The notes beneath the pieces are model-generated. The model had not been told where the DNA came from. It worked only from the letters and a program-made list of their open reading frames with translations, and ran no database searches. 34,108 bases of DNA. Origin: Candidatus Kerfeldbacteria bacterium CG_4_10_14_0_8_um_filter_42_10 (GTDB lineage Bacteria; Patescibacteriota; Patescibacteriia; UM-FILTER-42-10). The translations under genes and the position numbers were made by a program. Below are positions 15,445 to 22,578 of the stretch, one piece after another; within the stretch, counting starts at the first letter, position 1, and each line of letters opens with the position of its first letter. The stretch lies in the NCBI GenBank assembly GCA_002784945.1, contig PFMD01000021.1, positions 1-34,108 of the forward strand. Reading direction: 5' to 3'.

Positions 15445-16116
15445 ATGCTCTCCATCCAATTTATTATCAAGAGGTTAATTGACTTAATCATCGCTGTGCT
15501 GCTTTTCGTACCGGCGATGCTTTTTAGTATTGCCGTGGGAATTCTCATTAAAATAGATTCCCGCGGTCCAATAATCTTTAAGCAAAAAAGATTGGGAAGA
15601 AACAACCAGGCTTTTTCCATGTACAAATTTCGCACGATGCACCAGAATGCTGCTCAAAAAAGAACTGATTTACAATCCCAAAACGAAGCGAACGGTTTTC
15701 TTTTTAAAATGAGGTTTGATCCTCGGGAAACCGCATTTGGCCGCCGGCTTAGAAATACCGGGCTAGATGAATTGCCGCAGCTGCTAAACGTTTTGAAAGG
15801 AGAAATGAGCCTAGTGGGGCCAAGGCCATTGCCGGAAGAAGACGTCAAGTTAGAAGAATTAAAAAGGAATCCGGAACTTTATCATCAGTGGCAGATTCGC
15901 AAATCAGTTCGGCCGGGCATTACCGGTTTATGGCAAATGAGTTCGGACAACCATTCTTTTTCTGAAATGTTGAGGATAGATGAATATTATGTAGAGAAAT
16001 ATTCCATTTGGAAAGACGCAAAAATTATTACCGGCACTTTGGCAAGATTACTAAGAATATTTTCCTTAAGATCTTTCAAGCAAAATAAAATTGCGTCTGA
16101 CGAAGATTCTAGTTAA
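15445..16116 (+). CDS. Polyprenyl-phosphate sugar-1-phosphate transferase (Bac_transf, PglC/WbaP C-terminal type)
   Basis: This 223-aa monotopic enzyme loads the first sugar-phosphate onto the lipid carrier. It has one N-terminal hydrophobic hairpin (residues about 9-32, LIDLIIAVLLFVPAMLFSIAVG) and no extra TM bundle, so it is the minimal PglC-like form. Family motifs in order are RGPIIFKQKRLG, MYKFRTM, the catalytic Asp-Glu pair in GLDELPQLLNVLKG, MSLVGPRPL and RPGITGLWQ. It starts the pathway served by the divergent operon. The likely next steps are the glycosyltransferases at 9247-12130 and the flippase at 13889. The ATG at 15445 fits the usual family start; no Shine-Dalgarno is apparent. 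Sugar specificity is unknown. Confidence 0.94.
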   Translation: MLSIQFIIKRLIDLIIAVLLFVPAMLFSIAVGILIKIDSRGPIIFKQKRLGRNNQAFSMYKFRTMHQNAAQKRTDLQSQNEANGFLFKMRFDPRETAFGRRLRNTGLDELPQLLNVLKGEMSLVGPRPLPEEDVKLEELKRNPELYHQWQIRKSVRPGITGLWQMSSDNHSFSEMLRIDEYYVEKYSIWKDAKIITGTLARLLRIFSLRSFKQNKIASDEDSS

Positions 16117-16652
16117 GCGATCATGGATATCGGCGATCACGGCGATAGACGACTATGCGATCAGCGATCATGGCGATCTTAACGATCGATTATCATTAAG
16201 TCATTTTAAACCAAAATAAATGGCTCAAAAATTCTATGATTTGACAATTTGGAAAGAAGGGCACGCTCTTTTAATGGAAATATATAAAGTAACAGCCGAA
16301 TTTCCTAAAGAAGAACAATATTCACTGATTGATCAGATTAGAAGGTCGGCTAATTCGGTTATTGCCAATATTGCCGAAGCGCACGGTCGTTATTACTTTG
16401 CCGATAAAATTAGAACTCTCTATAATTCCCGAGCAGAAGTAGAAGAAACACAAAGCCATTTAAGAGTTGCGCTCGGTTTAAAATACCTCACCAAGAAAAA
16501 TTTTCAAATCTTGGATAAAAGATACGAAAATCTTTGCAAAAGTATCAACAATTTTATAAACTCTCTTTATCAACAGAAGAAGTAAGGAGATTTTAATAGC
16601 CACTCAACAATTTAATATTCAATCTCGGATCGCCGTGATCTCTTGATCTCCG
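16115..16652. mobile_element. Inverted-repeat-bounded element carrying an S23-like gene (full copy)
   Basis: A GATC-rich left end (with GATCACGGCGAT, 16135-16146) and a right end with its exact reverse complement (ATCGCCGTGATC, 16629-16640) enclose the four-helix-bundle gene. A second, internally deleted copy lies at 19059-19286: 35 nt at the left end (16131-16165) are identical and the right 165 nt are highly similar. Homologous ends at two loci with different interiors show a discrete unit that moves or duplicates. No transposase is encoded inside, so movement would need help in trans. The outer limits are approximate. Confidence 0.7.
16220..16585 (+). CDS. Four-helix-bundle protein of the 23S rRNA intervening-sequence (S23) family
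   Basis: This 121-aa protein has the standard family pattern: YDLTIWKEGHALLMEIYKVT at the start, FPKEEQYSLIDQIRRSANSVIANIAEAHGR in the middle (family consensus QIRRAAvSIPaNIAEG), and a last helix YENLCKSINNFINSLYQ. Members form a four-helix bundle that assembles into pentamers. They were first found inside 23S rRNA intervening sequences and are abundant as stand-alone genes in many bacteria; the molecular role is not settled. Here the gene is not in an rRNA operon but lies between GATC-rich inverted repeats. The last 33 codons are duplicated at 19124-19222. No Shine-Dalgarno is present before the ATG. Confidence 0.93.
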   Translation: MAQKFYDLTIWKEGHALLMEIYKVTAEFPKEEQYSLIDQIRRSANSVIANIAEAHGRYYFADKIRTLYNSRAEVEETQSHLRVALGLKYLTKKNFQILDKRYENLCKSINNFINSLYQQKK

Positions 16653-16687
16653 TATTATCCCAAGCACCTAACCTAAAATATAGATAA

Positions 16688-17422
16688 ATGTTTGTAATTA
16701 TAACTATCGTCGGGCTTATTATCGGCAGTTTTCTTAACGCGATAATTTATCGCCTGCATAAAGGAATAAGCTTTTTGAAGGGACGTTCTTTTTGTCCGCA
16801 TTGCCGACATACTCTTTCGGCGCAAGACCTTATTCCCTTATTTAGTTTTATTATCCAAAAGGGCCGGTGCCGTTATTGCCGCAAAAAAATTTCTTGGCAA
16901 TACCCGTTGGTGGAGCTAGCCGCCGCTTTAGTGTTAATAGTGCTCTATTTTAATTTTGGATTATCGTTGGAATTTTTTATTTACTCTCTTTATTCCCTTT
17001 TTCTGATTGTTATTTTTGTATATGATCTGAAGTATTATTTAGTACTGGACCAAGTGGCTATTCCCGCAATTTTACTGGGGTTTACTGGCTCTTTGATTCT
17101 GGAAATGTCACTGACTAAACTGTTGATTGGTGGTATAATAGGGCTAGGTTTCTTTTTAATTCAATTTATAATATCAAGAGGAAAATGGATTGGCGGAGGA
17201 GACTTGCGGCTCGGTTTAATGTGCGGTTTCATGGTCGGCTGGCCCAAAATTGTTCCGCTTGTCTTTATCACTTACATCAGCGGAGCAGTCGTGGCGATTG
17301 GGCTGATGATTATAAAGAAAAAGAAGTGGCAGGATATGGTGCCTCTGGGAATATTTCTTTCTTTTGCAACTTTAATTGTTTTGCTCTTTGGAGAAGAAAT
17401 AATCCGGTTCTATCTTCTTTAA
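16688..17422 (+). CDS. pilD: Prepilin peptidase (type IV leader peptidase)
   Basis: This 244-aa polytopic protein removes prepilin leaders and may N-methylate the new N-terminus. The N-terminal GSFLNAIIYRLHKG motif is typical, and a tetracysteine zinc site follows (CPHC, then CRYC). The two catalytic aspartates are in VYDLKYYLVLD and in the GxGD motif WIGGGDLRLGL. About seven TM segments are visible. It is the first of a run of five pilus genes; the next gene starts 10 nt downstream. It should process the pilin at 3793 and those at 17432, 18338 and 19290. A TAAAAT box lies 8 nt before the ATG, suggesting a very short or absent leader. Confidence 0.96.
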   Translation: MFVIITIVGLIIGSFLNAIIYRLHKGISFLKGRSFCPHCRHTLSAQDLIPLFSFIIQKGRCRYCRKKISWQYPLVELAAALVLIVLYFNFGLSLEFFIYSLYSLFLIVIFVYDLKYYLVLDQVAIPAILLGFTGSLILEMSLTKLLIGGIIGLGFFLIQFIISRGKWIGGGDLRLGLMCGFMVGWPKIVPLVFITYISGAVVAIGLMIIKKKKWQDMVPLGIFLSFATLIVLLFGEEIIRFYLL

Positions 17423-17431
17423 TGAAAGGTA

Positions 17432-18241
17432 ATGATGGAAAAAGCAAAAATTTCGCATAATTTAGGGTTCACTCTGTTGGAATTGGTCGTGTCCGTGGGA
17501 ATTTTTGCTTTGGTGATCGGAATGGTTTTGGGGAACTTTAGGCAAGGTCAAAAAAATGATGATTTAAGAAGAGGTACCCTGGAAATGGAAGACAATTTAA
17601 GAAAAGTTCAAACACTGGGAATGTCCGGCCAAATAGCTAGCTTCTGTGATTCCGGCGATAACCAAGGAAAACCATGTGCCACAAACGATGATTGTCTGGG
17701 TACTCAATCGGGCAACTGTGTCAGCAAAGTCCCTTCTGGCGGATTCGGCATTGCCATTGGGCAGATTGAAAATGAGAACTATCAAAATTGCTATGAGAGT
17801 GAATTAGGAAATCCTGAAGTCCCAAATATAGATTGTCCCACTACCTATACTTTGTTTGCCGATACTTCAGGAGCACTGGGGATATTTGATCAAGATGATT
17901 TTGCCCTAGCGGGCGGTGAAAATTACGCTTTGCCCAAAGGGGTATTTATAAGAGACTTCGGCTGGTATTGTTTATGGGCCAGTCCGGAAAAACTGGGATG
18001 CCCCGTCAAGGGGCCCTTCGGATTGGATATTACGTTTAGACCGCCCAAGCCGATTCCTTATTTTTATACTTATAGCCAAAGTGGTCCGCCGCCTTTAGAC
18101 GCTAGAGCGATTTCAGAGCAAAGCATTAAAATTTTAGTACAACATGAAAATACGGGAAAATGCCGGGAAATATATATTAATGGTGTTTCCGGAGAAGTGA
18201 GTAGTATTGCTAACAGTAATTGCATGATTAATTGGCCGTAA
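17432..18241 (+). CDS. Minor pilin-like protein with a Cys-rich insert
   Basis: The 269-aa protein has a leader MMEKAKISHNLG and a prepilin cleavage site G-FTLLELVVSVGIFALVIGMVL with Glu5. The start may be the first or second of two adjacent ATGs; GAAAGGT lies 6-8 nt upstream. After the N-terminal helix, a segment with spaced cysteines (CDSGDNQGKPCATNDDC) matches similar segments in the proteins at 19290 and 20146, so these surface proteins share a small disulfide motif. The rest is a Pro/Gly-rich globular domain (PLDARAISEQSIKILVQ near the end) like GspH/FimT-type minor pilins. It is a likely pilus tip or assembly-initiation subunit. Confidence 0.88.
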   Translation: MMEKAKISHNLGFTLLELVVSVGIFALVIGMVLGNFRQGQKNDDLRRGTLEMEDNLRKVQTLGMSGQIASFCDSGDNQGKPCATNDDCLGTQSGNCVSKVPSGGFGIAIGQIENENYQNCYESELGNPEVPNIDCPTTYTLFADTSGALGIFDQDDFALAGGENYALPKGVFIRDFGWYCLWASPEKLGCPVKGPFGLDITFRPPKPIPYFYTYSQSGPPPLDARAISEQSIKILVQHENTGKCREIYINGVSGEVSSIANSNCMINWP

Positions 18242-18323
18242 ACCCCGTTAGAAGTTTCATAGAAGAGTAAAATAAAACCTAGTAGTAGGAATAAGCGTAA
18301 CATGTGAAGGCTTCTAACGGGGT
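18242..18323. repeat. REP-like element (CCCGTTAGAAG family, copy 2)
   Basis: ACCCCGTTAGAAG (18242-18254) is the exact reverse complement of CTTCTAACGGGGT (18311-18323), with about 56 nt between. It begins at the base after the stop codon of the preceding gene. The stems match the element next to the RAYT at 6407, so both are probably its substrates. Confidence 0.75.
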
Positions 18324-18337
18324 AAATAGCAAAAACA

Positions 18338-18979
18338 ATGCTAATTCCAAAAGGTAAATTGGTAATTAACTCCAAAGCTCAATCCATGATCGAGCTAGTG
18401 GTGGCAGTGAGCGTTATCTTAGTGGGAGTAGTCAGCACTTTGGTTTTGACTATGGCCACTATCCGGGGCGGAAAAGCCAGTAAACAGCAGGTTATTGCCG
18501 CCAGTTTAGGGCGAGAAGGGGCTGAGGTGGCCCGAATGACCAGAGATAATAATTGGCTTTCCATTGAGGCTAGCAAAACCAGGCCATCTAGTTGGGATGA
18601 TAACCTTGGTTTATCTGATGACCATACTGCGATTGCTATTTTTAATGCCACTAATATCACCTGGACGCTTGATTACGAAAATGGAACGGATTTCAGCACT
18701 TGCCTTCAAGATGAAAAATGCCGAATTTTCTTTAAAGATGGATTATATGCCCAATTCGCTGATCCGGCCAACCGGCCATTAGGCTGGGAACCAACGGAAT
18801 ATTATCGGCTGATTTCGACTTTAGAAATTTGTGCCGACTATCAATCAATACCCTCGGATGAATTTTGTCCGCCCGCTAATCCTAAAATCGGTATTAATGT
18901 TAAATCGGAAACCCGGTGGTTTGAAAAGAATAATTGGCGCACTCTGATATTTGAAGATCATTTGTATAATTGGAAATAA
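18338..18979 (+). CDS. Minor pilin-like protein (PilV-like) with Ala at the -1 cleavage position
   Basis: This 213-aa protein has KLVINSKA-QSMIELVVAVSVILVGVVSTLVL. Placing Glu at position 5 puts the cleavage after Ala rather than Gly, in the QS(M/L)IE form common to PilV-like subunits of this lineage. The helix continues into VIAASLGREGAEVARMTRDNNWL, a typical second half of minor pilin N-termini. The globular part has four or five cysteines (TCLQDEKC; ICADYQ; FCPP). It probably belongs to the minor pilin complex with its neighbours. It is separated from the preceding gene by a REP palindrome and from the next by the S23 element remnant. Confidence 0.85.
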   Translation: MLIPKGKLVINSKAQSMIELVVAVSVILVGVVSTLVLTMATIRGGKASKQQVIAASLGREGAEVARMTRDNNWLSIEASKTRPSSWDDNLGLSDDHTAIAIFNATNITWTLDYENGTDFSTCLQDEKCRIFFKDGLYAQFADPANRPLGWEPTEYYRLISTLEICADYQSIPSDEFCPPANPKIGINVKSETRWFEKNNWRTLIFEDHLYNWK

Positions 18980-19058
18980 GGTTTGGTTTAGCTGGATGAT
19001 TTTCTATTGTTGCTGGTTGTGGACTTTGTCGCTCATTTCGCAGATTACGGGAGATCGA

Positions 19059-19286
19059 AGAGATTTCGGAGATCGCGGCGATCACGGCGATAGACGACTA
19101 TGCGATCAGCAATCACGGAGATCCTAACTAAAAGAAACTTCCAAATCCTTGATAAAAGATACGAAAATCTCTGTAAAAGTATCAACAATTTTATAAACTC
19201 TCTTTATCAACAGAAGAAATAAGGAGATTAATAGCCACTCGACAATTTAATATCCGATCTCGGATCGCCGTGATCTCATAATCTCT
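19059..19286. mobile_element. Internally deleted, MITE-like derivative of the S23-gene element
   Basis: The terminal inverted repeats are AGAGATTTCGGAGATCGCGG (left) and, read in reverse, AGAGATTATGAGATCACGGC (right). Bases 19076-19110 are identical to 16131-16165 in the full copy. After GGAGATC the sequence jumps straight to the last 33 codons of the S23-like gene, and the right flank again matches (19223-19275 against 16586-16640). About 300 nt of the gene are missing. It occupies most of the 310-nt gap between two minor pilin genes and may supply the CATAAT box 7 nt before the ATG at 19290. Confidence 0.75.
19124..19222 (+). pseudogene. 3' remnant of an S23-family four-helix-bundle gene
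   Basis: Thirty-two codons plus a stop encode LTKRNFQILDKRYENLCKSI and the rest of the last helix, ending in the same QQKK stop as the intact gene (16487-16585, equal length, no indels). Only one residue differs (Lys to Arg), while about nine codons differ synonymously (for example AAT/AAC, TTT/TTC, TTG/CTT, TGC/TGT). It lacks a start codon and the first three helices, so it is non-functional. Confidence 0.8.
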
Positions 19287-19289
19287 AAC

Positions 19290-20045
19290 ATGAATAGCGT
19301 TCGATACAAAAAATTTAATAAAAACCACAAACAGAGAGGTTTCACCCTAATGGAAATGGTGGTAGTGCTTGCCGTTTTTTCCACTACGTCTTTAATAGCG
19401 GTAGATTTATTCATGACCATTACCAATGTTCAGCGCCAGGTGCGCAACGTGCAGGCCGTTCAGAGCGATGCCCGATTCGCCATTGAATCAATTGCCCAGG
19501 CGGTAAAGCTGGGAACGATTGACTACGATTATTACCAGGCCGTTTGTTCCGGAGGAAACAACCCCGGAGATCCTTGCCCCAATGGGAATGAATGCGTGGG
19601 AACGGGAGCCATCTGCGACAAGATCGATTTGAGTATTCCGATAAATATCCTGGCCACCAAAGATCAAGACAACAACCAGATTTTTTATAAGCTGAACGGA
19701 CAAGACATTGAAGTATGTTCCAATACTTATTATGAGTATAATCGTTGTAATTTAATGAATGATCAACACCAGCCGGAGAATAATTGGCAAAAGGTCACTC
19801 CCAGCGGCGTCAAAGTAACCGATCTCAAAATCTATGTTATGCCTTTTTCTGACCCTTTTGCTATTCCTAATGAATGTACCGTCAACCGCGATTGTGATTC
19901 CAATCAATGCGTGGATAAACGTTGCGTAATTCAAGATAAACAGCCCGCTGTCACCATTCTGTTAGAAACAGTAAGCAATGACGTTGGTTATGAAGAAAAA
20001 GTTAATTTACAAACAACCGTTACTTCCATGATTTATCGTAGATGA
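19290..20045 (+). CDS. Minor pilin-like protein (PilW/GspJ-like) with two Cys-rich segments
   Basis: This 251-aa protein has a basic leader MNSVRYKKFNKNHKQRG and cleavage site G-FTLMEMVVVLAVFSTTSLIAVDLF with Glu5. It is followed by RNVQAVQSDARFAIESIAQAVKLG, a PilW-like helix. It carries CSGGNNPGDPCPNGNEC, matching the Cys pattern of the proteins at 17432 and 20146, and a second cluster, CTVNRDCDSNQCVDKRC. The end (KVNLQTTVTSMIYRR) resembles PilW-type C-termini. It is probably part of the minor pilin complex. The start ATG lies 3 nt after the end of the deleted S23 element. No Shine-Dalgarno is visible, and a CATAAT box 7 nt upstream suggests a leaderless transcript. Confidence 0.88.
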   Translation: MNSVRYKKFNKNHKQRGFTLMEMVVVLAVFSTTSLIAVDLFMTITNVQRQVRNVQAVQSDARFAIESIAQAVKLGTIDYDYYQAVCSGGNNPGDPCPNGNECVGTGAICDKIDLSIPINILATKDQDNNQIFYKLNGQDIEVCSNTYYEYNRCNLMNDQHQPENNWQKVTPSGVKVTDLKIYVMPFSDPFAIPNECTVNRDCDSNQCVDKRCVIQDKQPAVTILLETVSNDVGYEEKVNLQTTVTSMIYRR

Positions 20046-20047
20046 AC

Positions 20048-20127
20048 TTTAAATTGCTGAATTGTTATATTGTTGAATTGTTAAATAAAAAAACAATAAA
20101 ACAATATAACAATAAAACAATTAAAGT
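20048..20127. repeat. AT-rich inverted repeat of (A)ACAATATA units
   Basis: CTTTAA...AATTGTTATATTGTTGAATTGTT pairs imperfectly with AACAATAAAACAATATAACA and TTAAAG. The same short ACAATATA units build the larger hairpin at 24611 after ligA. The two loci are probably copies of one repeat family. Confidence 0.7.
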
Positions 20128-20145
20128 AGAAATGAAGTCAAAAAC

Positions 20146-22542
20146 ATGAAAGACCAATCAAATCTAAAAATGGAGCAGCGAATGCGAGACAACAATCGTG
20201 GCCAGGTGCTTCTTTTGTCGTTACTGATTTTAGCGGGAGTGTCAGCAGCGGGAATCGGTTTTGCTACGCTTATCATTAATCAAATCAAATCTTCTCAGAA
20301 TATTGATAATTCCATTACCGCCCAGTACGGAGCGGAAAGCAGCTTGGAAAGAAGTCTTTATCAGGTTAAAATAAACCGTCTTAACGACACTAAAAATTTG
20401 GCAGATACCATTACGGATATAAAACAAATTAGCGAATCATTCGATCTTTCCGGTTTAACAATGTCGATTGATCAAGATTCTGTCCAATCAATTGAAGAAA
20501 ATAAAACCTTTTCTCTAAAAAAAGATGAATCAGAACAAAATGATTTATTTGATCCCGACGCCCCTTTTGGCAGTCAGGCCTCAATCAGATATTTGTGGAT
20601 TTCCTGGGATAATAATCCCTGTGAATTTTTAACGATAGGGCCGCCCAACTATAACGATTGCTTTGGCTTAGGCGAGGAGTGGGTAGAAATCAGCTGGACC
20701 GGCTGGGATGTCGATGGCAACTCTTATGAAAATGTGACCAAGACATTGTTGAGCAGCGCTTATTTAGATTGGATCGGAGACGGACAAAATGAAACAGACT
20801 GTCCGGATCCATTATTATATCCCGCAGTAGGCGCTTCTAAACAGTGCGGCGTGGTGGATTTATTAGATCCCAGCATCCCAGAAATTGTGTTCTACCAAGT
20901 GCGGGTTAAAGCGCTGTATGCTGATGTAGACAGCATTGAAGTCAAAGCCGTTGATGCGGAAGATCAATTTGTTGATATTCCGGCCCGAGTGCATATTAAA
21001 ACAGTTGGGAAATATGGTCGTACCGAGCAGGCCTTAAGCGCGTCTTTACCTTGGAAGCTGCCGGTTTCCGGTCTGTTCGATTACGTTATCTTTACTAAAG
21101 AAAAATTAAAGAAGACGCCTGTTTCTGGTTATTCCAGTTCCGGTCCGATTGAGATTGAGAGAGGAATTTTAGCAGGTAATTCTTCTAAAGCATGTGCTAG
21201 CGGTATTAATGTGGGCAAGATTTGTGAAAGCAGCGCTGACTGTGATGGTGCGTCTTGCGTTCGACCAACGGAGTGTATTTGCCAAGACGGCGTTTCTTAT
21301 CCGGTATGCAGCAAAAGCAGTTTAGCCGCACCTAGCGGGCCGGAGCCGTCTTGCGGAAACCTAGGGATGGGGCCGCCTGATTCTGGATATCCTCCGGCCG
21401 TGGGAGCAGATAGCGCTACTTATCCCGCTAGCTGGCTTGATTCCGAATTTTGGTGGGATCCTTTATTGCGGTGCACAAAAAGAGATCCAGCCGATTACGG
21501 CGAAGATGGAACAGTGGCCAGCGGCTGGGGTAATTGTATCATCCGCGTAGAAGAAACAATTCCTCAAGCCCAGACCGTTGTCAGAAAAAAAATAAGAGAG
21601 GAGGATCTGCCTAACGGGTCCGGTGATTATTACGTGTCTTTAAGAGAAAAATTTGATTCTAACCAGAACACGGAAGAAATGATAATAACCATTAAGGATG
21701 TCGGCGGAAATACCACTGACCAATTCTTTATGAAGGATCTTTATTCCTCGCAGGCTAACCCGGCAGTATCTTCTTATGAAAGATGCGTTTCCAGTGATTC
21801 GTTCCATTTGGAGCCGGGCTATTTTATAGAATTTAAGCACGGAAACGATTCCAGCGATAGCAGTAATCACCTTGATTGGTATCAATTCACCAATGAGGTG
21901 CCGCCCGATATCGAAAAGAAATGTGATTATCTATACAACTCCGGACGGTTACCGATTGAATATAATATTCCCGAGAGCGAAGCGGCCTTAAGTTGCAGTT
22001 GCAGTGATTTGAGCTGTAATACCGTCGGTGAATGCAAAAACCTAGGATGGAATCCGCATGATTTTAGCGATAGCGGCGCTCCTTACGCCGAATGCTTCCG
22101 CTACAGCAATACCAGCGTTTTTCCTACTGGTGCCGGTGAAGATGTTTGGGCTAATCTTCCCCATGAATGGGGCGCTTGCCGATATGACGAAAATCGCTGG
22201 TCAGACGTAGTGGTGCCTGGCAGTGTTTCCAGCGGCAATTACTATTTGTCGGTAAGGCTGGGTTTTACCGCCTTGGATCAAGAAAACCTGAAGCTGGAAG
22301 TATTAGATTCCGGAGGGGCAGTTAAAAAAACATTTACGACTAACGATTTATGGGGTTTAGAGCAATCACCCGATAATTCCTTTGTGGAATGCACTTTTTC
22401 TGAAACAGTTGCTCTTGATTCCAACTATCGGCTGAAATTTTCCGCTCCTAACACTTCCCTATACCTTGATTGGTATCAGATAACCGACACTCCTCCAGGG
22501 TATCATCCTTGTGATGGCGAACCCATTCGAAAAGAGTCTTAA
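20146..22542 (+). CDS. Large PilX/pilin-like surface protein with tandem repeated domains
   Basis: The 798-aa protein begins with a basic leader and RG-QVLLLSLLILAGVSAAGIGFATLI, a pilin-like helix without Glu5, then TAQYGAESSLERSLYQV, the AAExGxExAL-type motif of PilX-like minor pilins. A Cys-rich segment near residue 347 (CASGINVGKICESSADC) matches the Cys signature of the two smaller pilins. Two copies of a roughly 95-residue domain follow at about 490-587 and 695-786. Each has a GxYYxSxR start, a Tyr/Phe-Glu-Cys centre and an ending LDWYQ(F/I)T then PP, suggesting a beta-sandwich adhesin-like module. It is likely a pilus-tip or adhesive subunit. It starts about 100 nt after the preceding pilin and is followed 36 nt later by ligA. 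Confidence 0.8.
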   Translation: MKDQSNLKMEQRMRDNNRGQVLLLSLLILAGVSAAGIGFATLIINQIKSSQNIDNSITAQYGAESSLERSLYQVKINRLNDTKNLADTITDIKQISESFDLSGLTMSIDQDSVQSIEENKTFSLKKDESEQNDLFDPDAPFGSQASIRYLWISWDNNPCEFLTIGPPNYNDCFGLGEEWVEISWTGWDVDGNSYENVTKTLLSSAYLDWIGDGQNETDCPDPLLYPAVGASKQCGVVDLLDPSIPEIVFYQVRVKALYADVDSIEVKAVDAEDQFVDIPARVHIKTVGKYGRTEQALSASLPWKLPVSGLFDYVIFTKEKLKKTPVSGYSSSGPIEIERGILAGNSSKACASGINVGKICESSADCDGASCVRPTECICQDGVSYPVCSKSSLAAPSGPEPSCGNLGMGPPDSGYPPAVGADSATYPASWLDSEFWWDPLLRCTKRDPADYGEDGTVASGWGNCIIRVEETIPQAQTVVRKKIREEDLPNGSGDYYVSLREKFDSNQNTEEMIITIKDVGGNTTDQFFMKDLYSSQANPAVSSYERCVSSDSFHLEPGYFIEFKHGNDSSDSSNHLDWYQFTNEVPPDIEKKCDYLYNSGRLPIEYNIPESEAALSCSCSDLSCNTVGECKNLGWNPHDFSDSGAPYAECFRYSNTSVFPTGAGEDVWANLPHEWGACRYDENRWSDVVVPGSVSSGNYYLSVRLGFTALDQENLKLEVLDSGGAVKKTFTTNDLWGLEQSPDNSFVECTFSETVALDSNYRLKFSAPNTSLYLDWYQITDTPPGYHPCDGEPIRKES

Positions 22543-22578
22543 TCTCTTTAAAAGAGAACTATTGGGCAAGGAGGATTA

